Source: an uncultured Opitutaceae bacterium (lineage in GTDB: Bacteria; Verrucomicrobiota; Verrucomicrobiia; Opitutales; Opitutaceae). Taken from it: a DNA stretch of 64,000 nt. Location of the stretch: assembly GCA_951813085.1 (NCBI GenBank), contig OX638348.1, positions 310,001-374,000 of the forward strand, given 5' to 3'. Below the pieces are notes generated by a model. The model made no database searches. It saw only the letters and a program-made list of their open reading frames with translations, and was not told the DNA's origin. The position numbers were made by a program, and so were the translations under genes. How positions within the stretch are numbered: the first letter of the stretch is position 1; the number at the start of each line of letters is the position of its first letter. Shown here one piece after another: positions 1 to 8,861 of the stretch.

Positions 1-823
1 CATAGCGTCCACTTTCGCTGGTACCTACGAAACGTTGAGCTGGGGTGAAGGGATGGTGAATATTGGTGGTGGCGAGGTAGAGGAAGAAAGGATTTTCCTT
101 GTTGTCTTGTATCCATTTTATGGACTTCTCTGTCAGAATGGTTCCGACCTCGCGATCCCGATAGAGCGCGTGGGCCGCCTCAGCGCCTCCGATATCGTGC
201 AATTTCCGCTTTTCAGGAAACACCTGGGTATTGGCTTGCTTCCCGTAGACGAACGGATCTTCGGGGACGAGGCCGACCACACGGTGATTTTCCACATAGA
301 CGAAGGGTGGGTGGCTGTTAACGACCGACACACCGAAGTAGTAGTCGAATCCGAGCTCGAGGGGACCGGGTTTTAGGTCCCCATTCCAATCCGGGGTCTC
401 TTCGCCGAATCCCAAGTGCCATTTTCCGATGCATGCGGTGGCGTAGCTAGAATCCTTAAACACGTCCGCGATGGTTGTCTGCTCAGGGTTGATGATCAGG
501 CCCACTTTTAGGAACACCGGCGACCAATGGTCGCCGCGGAACGCGTACTCGCCGGTTATCAGGCAATAGCGAGAGGGCGTGCAGACGGCCGATGCGGAAT
601 GGGCATCGGTAAAGCGGCGGCCTTCAGCGGCGAGCTGATCGATGCGAGGCGTCTGGACTTTGGTAGCTCCATAGCAGCCCACGTCGCCATAGCCGAGATC
701 GTCCGCATTGATGATAATTACGTTGGGAGAGGCGTTTAGCCAATTTGTAGTTATTATTAAAATACATAAAATGGCGAAATAGTCTCGTAAAAGAAAACGG
801 GCTCTTGATTGGGGCAGGTTCAT
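1..823 (-). CDS. Sulfatase, formylglycine type, N-terminal part (runs off the window)
   Basis: Hydrolyses sulfate esters, by family probably from a carbohydrate, in the periplasm or outside the cell. The frame is open from an ATG at 823 to the window edge (about 274 codons). A hydrophobic stretch at residues 10-28 looks like a signal peptide or anchor. The metal-binding N-terminus (PNVIIINADDLGYGD, about residues 33-47) is followed by C-T-P-S-R at 81-85, the cysteine-type motif that is converted to formylglycine, and by GKWHLGFG. It is closely related to the next gene upstream (914-2456): long matching blocks such as GDLKPGPLE and PPFVYVENH show a tandem duplication. It is the last visible gene of the minus-strand run. 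The C-terminal half lies outside the window, so the substrate cannot be judged. Confidence 0.9.
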   Translation of the reverse strand, partial: MNLPQSRARFLLRDYFAILCILIITTNWLNASPNVIIINADDLGYGDVGCYGATKVQTPRIDQLAAEGRRFTDAHSASAVCTPSRYCLITGEYAFRGDHWSPVFLKVGLIINPEQTTIADVFKDSSYATACIGKWHLGFGEETPDWNGDLKPGPLELGFDYYFGVSVVNSHPPFVYVENHRVVGLVPEDPFVYGKQANTQVFPEKRKLHDIGGAEAAHALYRDREVGTILTEKSIKWIQDNKENPFFLYLATTNIHHPFTPAQRFVGTSESGRY

Positions 824-913
824 TTGGAATAGAGGATTGAGTCTACGACCGAAAGGGCTAAACGAAAACTTAGGGAAAGTTAACCACCCACTTCTCAGTA
901 TGCAATTCAATAC

Positions 914-2456
914 CTATTGCCTAAGATTGATCCATCCGATCCGACTTGATTCTGGGATTTTCGCTCGATAGCTATCCAGAGTCGTTTCCAAGCGCTCTAC
1001 GACTTCCGGATAATGCTTGTAGATGTTGTTGGTTTGGAAGGGATCCGCGCTTAGGTTGTAGAGTTGAGCAGGTGGGGCGTCGGGACGAATCGAACCATTT
1101 ACGAAGTCGCTGTGAGCTCTGCCTACGATATGCAATGCCGCTTCCCCCGCCAGCAGGTGGTCGCCGGACTTTTTCCCTTGGAACCCACCGGAATCCTGCT
1201 TGGGGATATAGACCCAGTCCCCCTGCCGTATCGAAAGATGCATAGGACTATTGGGCGTGATGACCAAGGTGTCGCGCAATGGGTGTTCTGGGCGCCCAAC
1301 GAGCGTTTCGAGCTGGTTGATGCTATCGATTTCGCTGCCTTCCTCGATAGGGCGCCTGACGATCGCTGCGAAGGTAGCGAGCAGATCGATTTGGCTGAGG
1401 AGCTGATCCGAAACCGAGTTAGCAGGAATCTTCCCGGGCCACCGAGCGATAAAGGGAACGCGGTGTCCGCCTTCCCAAGCGCCAAACTTAAAACCGAGCA
1501 AAGGTCCGTTGAGTCGGTGTCCCATTTCCCATGCTTTCTGACCGGTGACGTGGAGCATGCCGCCGTTGTCGCTGGTGAAAATCACGAGGGTGTTGTCGGC
1601 GACGCCGATATCGTCCAAGGCAGCGATCACTTCTCCTACCATCCAATCGAGCTCGTGAATGAAATCTCCGTAGAGCCCGCATTCGCTTGTGCCGACGAAT
1701 TGTGGGGCGGGCGTGAAAGGATGGTGGATATTCGTGGTCGCCATATACAGGAAGAAGGGACGATTTGCGTCCTGCTCGCCAATCCACTCAACTGCCTTGC
1801 TAGCGAACGTTGTCCCAATTTGCGCGTCATCGTAAAGCCTGTGGGCGGCTTCCGCGCCTCCGATGGACGTGTACCCTCCTTTTTCAGGATGTTTCTGGGT
1901 GACGGATTCAACTCGGTACTCGAACGGGTCTTTCGTGTCGAGACCGATGACCTGGTGGTTTTCGACGTAAACGAACGGTGGACCGCTATTCACGGTCGGG
2001 ATGCCATAGTAGTAGTCGAATCCTACTTCTAGCGGTCCCGGCTTGAGGTCGCCATTCCAATCGGGTTCCCCTTCGCCGAAGCCCAGGTGCCATTTGCCGA
2101 TGCACGCAGTCGCGTAGCCCGCTTCCTTGAGGAGCTTGCTGAGCGTGAGGTTCGACAGGTCGACCGTCAGAGGCTCGCGTACCCCGGCTGGACCCCAGAA
2201 GTTCTTTCGAAGCGGATACTGGCCTGTTAGAAGCCCGTATCGAGAAGGCGAGCACACGGCGGAAGTGGAATGCGCATCCGTGAATCGACGCCCTTCGGCA
2301 GCGAGCTGATCGATGTTCGGAGTGGATACCTTTGCGGCGCCGTAGCAACCGAGGTCGCCGTAGCCGAGATCGTCGGCGTTTATTAGGACGATATTCGGCG
2401 ATTGCGCTCGAAATGAGGAATGCAGCAGCGAGAATCAGGCCTTTGGAGTATTTCAT
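914..2456 (-). pseudogene. Sulfatase, frameshifted in the signal peptide
   Basis: Formylglycine-type sulfatase, paralogue of the neighbour at 1-823. An ATG at 2456 opens a good signal peptide (MKYSKGLILAAAFLISSAIA), but near 2395-2410 the reading shifts. The family core (SPNIVLINADDLGYG, then C-S-P-S-R, then GKWHLGFG) continues in another frame to a stop at 914. Going upstream, the core frame meets a stop before any ATG, GTG or TTG, so the gene cannot be read as written without a one-base change. With that repaired it is about 513 aa, a normal length. The conserved remainder means a sequencing indel is as likely as a recent mutation. About 100 bp separate it from the ABC permease gene upstream, on the same strand. 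Confidence 0.85.
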
Positions 2457-2556
2457 GGTTGGATATTGGATTTTGCGTGTACGCACGTATATCCAGTTTG
2501 TAGTTGAGTAGCGTCTACAAATCGAATGAGACAATGCACATTTTAGTTAGGTCGAA

Positions 2557-3606
2557 TTAGGTCTTTCTAGAACGGGAAAGCAGTTTCCAAATTTCGAATC
2601 GGTCGACCAAGACACCACCAAGTATCACCAGCGCAGTGATCACCTTGCTAAATGAGCTGTCGTAGCCGAGCAGGTTAACCATGTTCTGGAGAACGAGCAG
2701 CACGGTAGTTCCCAAAATGATACCTATGACCGTTCCTTCGCCTCCGCGAAGACTGCATCCCCCTAGGACTGCGCCTGCAATCGCGTAGAGCTCGAAGAAA
2801 TTGCCGTGAATCGAAGGAACGACATCAGCCGTATAGAGGGCGAAGTAGAGGGCGGATACCGCTGCCAGAACGCTGCAAATAATGTACGCAAACGCCATCA
2901 CGACAGTGGTGTTGATACCCGAGTACTTTGCGGCCTGTTCATTGCGACCCAACGCGAGCAAGTAGCGCCCGAATACGGATAGGTGCAATAGGTAGAAGAC
3001 GATTCCGCTTATGACGATGAAGGCGATAAATGCGGCGGGCAGCCCTATGAGTTCGCCGGTCATAAAGCGCTCTAGGCCTTCAACATTGAACTTCGAGTCG
3101 TAGTACCCGATCGCGGTATCGTGGGTCATGGTTTGGGCGAGCCCTCTATAGCCAAGGAGTCCGCATAATGTGACGACGAATGCGGGCATTCGAATCTTGG
3201 CGACTAGCCAGCCGTGGAGCGTTCCGATGACTACGGAAAATATGAGTAGAACCAGGATTGCGGGCACCCAAGGCATACCAGGGATCCAGGCGTGCGATCC
3301 CGTAAGCAAGAAGAAGAAAACGGTACCGAATAGCGCCATTAACGAACCCACGGACAGGTCGATGCCTCCGGAGATTATGACGAGGCCCATGCCGAGGCTG
3401 AAGATCCCGTACATTCCGATTTGGCGCGATAAATTCTCTAGATTTCGGAGCGAAAGGAAGCGTGACTCGATAAGGCTTTGCAGAAATCCGCTGGCTTCGG
3501 TGTTGCGGGAAAACAGGATTGTCCAGAATGCGACAAAGAGGAGGACCACTGCGAGGCAGCATTCCTTTCGGTATCGATTGAGGTAGTGGGAAAGGGTGGA
3601 TTTCAT
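2557..3606 (-). CDS. Sugar ABC transporter permease (RbsC type)
   Basis: Inner-membrane permease of a ribose/xylose/galactose-type ABC importer (BPD_transp_2 family), 349 aa. About eight to ten hydrophobic segments are visible. The family motif ISGGIDLSVGSLMAL lies near residues 78-92, and a glycine-rich AGAVLGGCSLRGGEGT segment is near the C-terminus. The start lies only 8 bp after the stop of the ATPase gene, so the two are very likely co-transcribed. The binding protein precedes both. Substrate is not readable from the sequence; ribose-family sugars or sugar acids are typical. The adjacent sulfatases and dehydrogenase hint at a desulfated monosaccharide. Confidence 0.93.
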   Translation of the reverse strand: MKSTLSHYLNRYRKECCLAVVLLFVAFWTILFSRNTEASGFLQSLIESRFLSLRNLENLSRQIGMYGIFSLGMGLVIISGGIDLSVGSLMALFGTVFFFLLTGSHAWIPGMPWVPAILVLLIFSVVIGTLHGWLVAKIRMPAFVVTLCGLLGYRGLAQTMTHDTAIGYYDSKFNVEGLERFMTGELIGLPAAFIAFIVISGIVFYLLHLSVFGRYLLALGRNEQAAKYSGINTTVVMAFAYIICSVLAAVSALYFALYTADVVPSIHGNFFELYAIAGAVLGGCSLRGGEGTVIGIILGTTVLLVLQNMVNLLGYDSSFSKVITALVILGGVLVDRFEIWKLLSRSRKT

Positions 3607-3614
3607 CGTTTTGG

Positions 3615-5117
3615 CTAGGCGCTGGCCCGTTCCTTGGGAGCGACGGCGAGATTCATTATAGCTTGTTCGGAAAATTGCCCTTTTTCGATAAATCCGGTCA
3701 GTACGCCTTCGCTCATGACGGCGATGCGATGGCTCATGCCAAGCAGTTCTTCCATGTCGCTAGAGATCATTAGAATCGCGCAACCGGATTCCGCGAGCCG
3801 TACGATTGCCTGATAGATCTCATGTCGGGCTCCCATGTCGATTCCACGTGTGGGTTCGTCAAATATCATTACCTTGGGCGAGAGCGTCATCCATTTGGCG
3901 AGCACCACTTTCTGCTGATTTCCACCACTGAGGTCGCCGACGGCATGCTCTGGATTCGGCGCCTTGACGCCGTATTCGCTGAGCCATTCGGCGGAGCGAA
4001 CGCGTTCGGTTTTGAAATCGATCCGCGAGCGACGGCTGAACCGACTCATCGAGTTCAGCGTCATATTCTCTCGAATGGTCATCTCTAGAATAAGGCCACT
4101 CGTCTTGCGGTCTTCGGGCGCGAGAAACACGTCCTGAGCGATGGCATCGTTTACGCGTCCCATACGGAGCGCTTTCCCTGCAACCGCAACGGATCCTGAC
4201 GGGGATGGGTCGACGCCAAAGATCGCCTGCACGAGTTCGGATCGACCAGAGCCGACGAGACCCGCCATTCCTAGGATTTCTCCCTCCCGGATTTCAAACG
4301 TAGCGTTCCCACTGGGCCATCGAAGCGTACTCAGTCGATCCACTGATAGCGCGACTTGGCCGATATTGGCATTATTTTCCGGATACACGTCGCTCAAATC
4401 GCGACCGATCATCATGGAGATCATGCGATCGCGGCTGATTTCCGCTTTCTCAAGGATGCCGGCATTCTCGCCGTCCCGCAGCGCTACGACGCGGTCGGCG
4501 ACGGTTTGGATCTCAGAAAGGCGATGCGAAATGAATATCGTCGCAATTCCCTGTGACTGGAGCTTCTCAATAAGGGCGAGCAGCGTCTCCGTTTCTTGAA
4601 TGGCCAGGCTGGAAGTGGGTTCGTCTAGGATGAGCAATCGCGCATCCATCGAAAGCGCCTTGGCGATTTCCACAAGCTGCTTTTGTCCGTTGGTTAGTTC
4701 GGATACCGATGTTCGCGGATCTAGATGGAGCCCGAGGGTTTCCAGCAGCGGCGAAGCCATGTCATGAAGCCGGGCTTGGTCTATGCAGCCAAAGCGTCTC
4801 GGCTCGCGTCCCAGGAATATGTTTCCTGCAATGTCGATATTGTCCAAGAGATTCAACTCTTGATGGACAAAGCTGATGCCTAGCTGCTCCGCTTTCTTGG
4901 CATCCTGAATGTGGACACGTTCATCGTTTATTAGGATTTTTCCAGAGCTCGGGTCATGCACCCCGCCCAGAATATTCATCAAGGTGGATTTCCCGGCGCC
5001 ATTCTCCCCGATCAAGCCGACGACTTCTCCTTCGGCGATTTCGAAGTTTACATCCGAGAGCGCTTGAACGACGCCAAAGGCCTTGGAGATTTTGGATAGC
5101 TGGAGGAGGGGAGGCAT
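3615..5117 (-). CDS. Sugar ABC transporter ATP-binding protein (RbsA type, two cassettes)
   Basis: Energises the sugar importer encoded with its neighbours. The protein has 500 aa and two fused nucleotide-binding domains. The first has a full Walker A (GENGAGKST, residues 37-45), the variant signature LTNGQKQLVEIAKALS and Walker B LLILDEPTSSL. The second has the altered P-loop usual in this family (GLVGSGRSEL), signature LSGGNQQKV and Walker B VMIFDEPTRGID. Length and architecture match RbsA/MglA. It lies between the binding-protein gene (83 bp upstream) and the permease gene (8 bp downstream). Confidence 0.95.
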   Translation of the reverse strand: MPPLLQLSKISKAFGVVQALSDVNFEIAEGEVVGLIGENGAGKSTLMNILGGVHDPSSGKILINDERVHIQDAKKAEQLGISFVHQELNLLDNIDIAGNIFLGREPRRFGCIDQARLHDMASPLLETLGLHLDPRTSVSELTNGQKQLVEIAKALSMDARLLILDEPTSSLAIQETETLLALIEKLQSQGIATIFISHRLSEIQTVADRVVALRDGENAGILEKAEISRDRMISMMIGRDLSDVYPENNANIGQVALSVDRLSTLRWPSGNATFEIREGEILGMAGLVGSGRSELVQAIFGVDPSPSGSVAVAGKALRMGRVNDAIAQDVFLAPEDRKTSGLILEMTIRENMTLNSMSRFSRRSRIDFKTERVRSAEWLSEYGVKAPNPEHAVGDLSGGNQQKVVLAKWMTLSPKVMIFDEPTRGIDMGARHEIYQAIVRLAESGCAILMISSDMEELLGMSHRIAVMSEGVLTGFIEKGQFSEQAIMNLAVAPKERASA

Positions 5118-5200
5118 TCTTGGGATGAACGGGGTGGAGAGTTGCGTAGGCCTCGAAAGTGACTGCGATCCGGATAGCTCCGCCTATCCTCTCAGGCGAC

Positions 5201-6193
5201 CTAGTTGGCAATCTCCGCTTTCCAGGCGTCGCATTGGGCCTTGTAGGCTAATCCTTCGCCTTTTCGAAGGACTCGCGTATCGACATGAATGATTTTGTTT
5301 TCAGGGATACCGGCTTCGGTGGGAGACTTTCCTTCGTTTATCAGGTCTCGAAGCAGAACCATAGAATCGTATCCAAATTTATATGGGTTTTGAATGACAG
5401 TCCCGAATATCTCGCCCTCGTCAATGGCTTCCAGCGTTTTCGGAGCCTCATCGAAAGCGATAATTTGGACCTTGCCGAGCAGTCCTGCGGAACGGACGGC
5501 CTCCAAGCATGCTGGCGGATTGTAGCTCCAAAGGCCAACCATCCCGGCAAGGTCGGGGTGGGCGGTCAAGGCGTCTTCGGCGTTTGCTCGCGCTTTGGAA
5601 GCATCGCCACCATCGGTTCGCAAGTCGATCACCTCAATATTGGTACCCGCGAGGACGTCCTTGATTCCCTGAAATCGCTCTATTGAGTTTTGCATGTCCT
5701 TGATTCCGACGAAAACCATGATCTTCCCGCCGTTGGGAAGCGCTTCCTTGATTAGCTCTCCGCACTGTCGTCCGGCTGCTAGATTATCCGTACCCAAATA
5801 GCAAATGCGATCGCTCTCGGGCGAATCGCTATCCACCGTAATTAGAGTCGAGTCCACCGCCCATTCGTTGATCATGCGAATTTGATTTCTGGCGCTGGTT
5901 GGGCTGATGGCGACCCCTTTGACTCCCGCTACGAGCAGATCGTCTACAATTTGCTTTTGCTTCGTTGTCGTTCCATCGCCGACTCGAAAAAAGACTTCGA
6001 TGTCGTCGTACTCGCGTTCCGCTTGCTTCGCTCCCGCTTCCGCATAGGCCCAAAAGTCGGCAGATACGTTTGTAATAAAGCAGAGCTTCGTTTTTTTGAT
6101 TCCGGCGTTCTGCGTATCATTAGGTTCACTACACGCGGAAATTGCTAGAGCGGCTAGGGGAATGAGGAAATTAAGAATTCGCTTGGTATGCAT
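5201..6193 (-). CDS. Sugar-binding lipoprotein of the ABC transporter (RbsB type)
   Basis: Substrate-binding protein of the adjacent importer, 330 aa. A signal peptide ends in a lipobox (LAISAC, Cys at about residue 21), so it should be a lipoprotein facing the periplasm. The mature part is a periplasmic-binding-protein-like fold of the LacI/RbsB group. Recognisable features are the ADFWAYAEAGAKQAEREY helix, a VKGVAISPTS segment, the TVDSDSPESDRICYLGTDN strand region and a C-terminal EIFGTVIQNPYKFGYDSM block. It is the first gene of the transporter trio; 52 bp separate it from the SDR gene upstream. The sugar is unknown. Confidence 0.93.
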   Translation of the reverse strand: MHTKRILNFLIPLAALAISACSEPNDTQNAGIKKTKLCFITNVSADFWAYAEAGAKQAEREYDDIEVFFRVGDGTTTKQKQIVDDLLVAGVKGVAISPTSARNQIRMINEWAVDSTLITVDSDSPESDRICYLGTDNLAAGRQCGELIKEALPNGGKIMVFVGIKDMQNSIERFQGIKDVLAGTNIEVIDLRTDGGDASKARANAEDALTAHPDLAGMVGLWSYNPPACLEAVRSAGLLGKVQIIAFDEAPKTLEAIDEGEIFGTVIQNPYKFGYDSMVLLRDLINEGKSPTEAGIPENKIIHVDTRVLRKGEGLAYKAQCDAWKAEIAN

Positions 6194-6245
6194 AACCTAC
6201 TGTCTGCTATCTGCGTGTCGGGTTCAATTATAATGTAGGGTCAAT

Positions 6246-7007
6246 TTATAGAGCGCTTCGCCCTCCGTTTACGCAAATCGTTTGGCCGGTAACAAATGAG
6301 GCGCCCGATTCGCACAAGTACGCGACTGTGTGGGCGACCTCGCTGGCCTCCCCCCATCTGCCCATGGGTATCGTTTGCTCGTATTCGTCCAAGTCCTCCT
6401 GGGAGCAGTCCTGGTGACGCTCTGTGGGAATCCAGCCGGGAGAAACCATATTTACCGTGATTCCAAAGGGGGCGAGCTCGGTGGCCATGCTATGGGTCCA
6501 TCCTTTTTGACCTCCTTTGGCGGCGACGTAGGGGCTGAAATTGGGCATGGCGGTCTCGACCGCTTCGGTTCCGATATTCACGATGCGCCCCCAACTCTTG
6601 GATTTCATTTGCGGCAGGACGGCTTGCGCGAGGAGGAAGGGACTCTTAATGAAGAAATCGATCATTTCCTGGTAGATTTCCCAAGTGTACGCTTCGATGG
6701 GGCGTTGGGGCTGGGGACCAGTTGCGTTGGGGACCAGAATATCTACGGGTCCGAGCTTAGTTTTGATGGAACCGATGAGCTCGTTGATCGATTTTTCGTC
6801 GCATACGTCCGCTTGGAATAGCTCGCCTGCGAATCCGGATTCGAGGAAAGCATCATAGGCTTGTTGGGCCCGAGTTTCGTTATGAGCGAAGTTGAGGGCG
6901 ACTGTGGCTCCGCGTCGAGCGAGTTCTCGGGCGATCTCGAGCCCTAGACCAGTTGTGCTACCGGTGACGAGGGTAACTTTACCGATGAGCGTGGATTGAG
7001 GATTCAT
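6246..7007 (-). CDS. Short-chain dehydrogenase/reductase (SDR)
   Basis: NAD(P)-dependent oxidoreductase of the classical SDR family, 253 aa, the normal length. The cofactor motif TGSTTGLG lies near residues 15-22. The NATG segment replaces the usual NAG, and the catalytic Y-x-x-x-K appears as YVAAKGG after a preceding serine. Closest in feel to 3-oxoacyl-ACP-reductase-like or sugar dehydrogenases. Its position between the haem/propeller gene (23 bp upstream) and the sugar ABC transporter suggests oxidation of an imported sugar or alcohol, but that is inference. Confidence 0.9.
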   Translation of the reverse strand: MNPQSTLIGKVTLVTGSTTGLGLEIARELARRGATVALNFAHNETRAQQAYDAFLESGFAGELFQADVCDEKSINELIGSIKTKLGPVDILVPNATGPQPQRPIEAYTWEIYQEMIDFFIKSPFLLAQAVLPQMKSKSWGRIVNIGTEAVETAMPNFSPYVAAKGGQKGWTHSMATELAPFGITVNMVSPGWIPTERHQDCSQEDLDEYEQTIPMGRWGEASEVAHTVAYLCESGASFVTGQTICVNGGRSAL

Positions 7008-7030
7008 AGGTAGGGAAATGCGGTTTGACG

Positions 7031-8848
7031 TTACCGATAGATGGGGTAGACGGGTACGCCATTGGTTGTGAGGATGTGAACTTGGTGAGCCTTTACGTCT
7101 GGATGGAAAAATTCCCAGACGACGTTCTTGTTTCGATCGACTTCAAAAATCTTGGTTTTCTCCGGATCCCTCTGGGCGTAGCTGCCGATCACGGTATTGC
7201 CTGAAGGGAGCCGCTGGCCACCACAGGGGTCCTGAAAGCGATCGTTGACGTCGCTGTTGTCGCAACGCCAAGCGATGGATCCGTCCGGCGCGAATTCCAC
7301 GGTCTTGTTTCCATGAGTGAGATTGACCACAGTATTCCCGTTGGGGAGTCGGATTGCGGTGAAGGGCCAATTTTCCGCCTCGCGGCCTCCCAGCGATTCG
7401 AGATCGGTGCGTATCACGTTCACGACCTCACCGGCTGGGGTGTATTCCTTGACCTTGAACGCAAGTAGATGGGGGACGAGGTAGTTGCCGTTTGGCAGCT
7501 TGCGGGCCATGCGGGTTTGCATGTGATTGTTGTCGGTTTCGGGCAGCAAAGGCACTTCTACGACGATCGCGCCTTGATGGTCGACTTCCAGCAATCGTGG
7601 ATGGACCCCTCTTTCGACCACGAGCGTATTTCCCGTCGGCAGTCTAAATACGGTACCCAGTTCCTTGTTACGTGAATCAAGCGCGTACGACCAGACGATT
7701 TCATACGTGCCTTTCTTGTACTCGCGTGCTTCGTTCTTGACGGATAGGAGGATGTTGCCGTTTTCCAGGACCATGCCGTCACGCGCTCCTCTTGGCCCTA
7801 GCCAAGTCACCTCGCTGTTCTCATCGAATACAGCGGTGAACCTGCCGCAAACAAGGAAGGAATGTCGGATCCCTGTAGAGCTTTTCTGAATACCAGGTTC
7901 GATGTCGGGGATCGGATTGAATCCGCTCGAATTGCTGCGAGCTTCTTCGGTGATGTCGAGCGTGGCGTTCAGATTCGGCAACCCGTAGATCGCGCGGTTG
8001 GGGTTGGCGCTCTGGATTCCCGGGATAGAGCGGGCTCGAACCCTTGTTTGCCCGATGAACAGCTTGCCAGTATGCGGGACCTTCAAAGCGTTGAGGCCTT
8101 TGTCCGTAAGTTCGGTACCAAACAAGTTGAGATGTTCAATCGATTCGATCCTGTTTAGGGCAGCAACGGAGTCATCTCCAATTTTACCATGGCGGAGATC
8201 GAGATGGGAAAGCTGATCGAATCCTGCGAGCCAATCGAGTTTTGCTGCGCTCCCCTCAAGGCGAGTTGCGCGCAGCTCTCTAACGAAGGTGGCGATAGAC
8301 TTTAGGTCCTCTAAATGGGATCCGGATAGCGAGGCGCCGCTATGCTGTAGATCCACAACGATACCTGCCACATTTTCTCCCTGTTTATGAATAATCGCTC
8401 CTGCTTCTCGAAGCCTCGTTACGGCGCTAAAGATCTCTTCGCCTAAAAGGGTTTCAATAGGAAGGCTGGCCTTGATGTCGGACGCGCTCTTGGCTCCCTC
8501 GTAGATCCAATGAACGATCTTCAAAATCTCATCGCCTGTTGGAGTGGCTTCGTCCTCCGGAGGCATCGCGTAGTCGTCGCTCTTAGGAAGCAAGAGGTAT
8601 TCGACGAGGGGACTCTCCGTCGGGTACCCCGGCTTGATGGGCGTTTCATCGCTGTCGCCGGGAGTCATTAGGGCGGCGTACGAATCGAGGCGAAACCCGC
8701 TCTTCTGCTTGTCGGGCCCATGGCACTGGACACAGTACTTATCGAGGATGGGGGCTATATCGGCCTGGTAGTCGTACATCTCTTCGGCGCAGAGATCGAG
8801 CGACGAAGCGAATATCAGTAATGGGAGGAAAGCGGTGAAGCGATGCAT
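7031..8848 (-). CDS. Planctomycete-type cytochrome c / leucine-rich / beta-propeller protein
   Basis: A 605-aa secreted protein with three parts. A signal peptide (about 1-21) precedes a PSCyt1-like domain with one haem motif CVQCH at 39-43 and the usual GFRLDSYAAL and MPPEDE segments. A short leucine-rich section follows at about 165-270 (LDLRHGKIGDDSV, LNLFGTELTDKGL). The second half (about 310-605) has repeated LPNGNT-type strands (LENGNILLSV, LPTGNTLVVE, LPNGNYLVP, LPNGNTVVNL, LPSGNTVIGS), which look like the blades of a beta-propeller of the arylsulfotransferase-like kind. The ATG at 8848 is chosen over an open extension upstream because it starts the signal peptide and leaves a 13-bp gap to the DUF1501 gene. 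Exact function is unknown; electron transfer coupled to a periplasmic oxidation is plausible. Confidence 0.85.
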   Translation of the reverse strand: MHRFTAFLPLLIFASSLDLCAEEMYDYQADIAPILDKYCVQCHGPDKQKSGFRLDSYAALMTPGDSDETPIKPGYPTESPLVEYLLLPKSDDYAMPPEDEATPTGDEILKIVHWIYEGAKSASDIKASLPIETLLGEEIFSAVTRLREAGAIIHKQGENVAGIVVDLQHSGASLSGSHLEDLKSIATFVRELRATRLEGSAAKLDWLAGFDQLSHLDLRHGKIGDDSVAALNRIESIEHLNLFGTELTDKGLNALKVPHTGKLFIGQTRVRARSIPGIQSANPNRAIYGLPNLNATLDITEEARSNSSGFNPIPDIEPGIQKSSTGIRHSFLVCGRFTAVFDENSEVTWLGPRGARDGMVLENGNILLSVKNEAREYKKGTYEIVWSYALDSRNKELGTVFRLPTGNTLVVERGVHPRLLEVDHQGAIVVEVPLLPETDNNHMQTRMARKLPNGNYLVPHLLAFKVKEYTPAGEVVNVIRTDLESLGGREAENWPFTAIRLPNGNTVVNLTHGNKTVEFAPDGSIAWRCDNSDVNDRFQDPCGGQRLPSGNTVIGSYAQRDPEKTKIFEVDRNKNVVWEFFHPDVKAHQVHILTTNGVPVYPIYR

Positions 8849-8861
8849 TGGGCGATTTCGA

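Noticed and set aside
1064..2032. Long plus-strand open frame opposite the sulfatase
   Set aside because: It is the antisense shadow of a conserved sulfatase and contains no recognisable domain. The same holds for 22815-23429 opposite another sulfatase.
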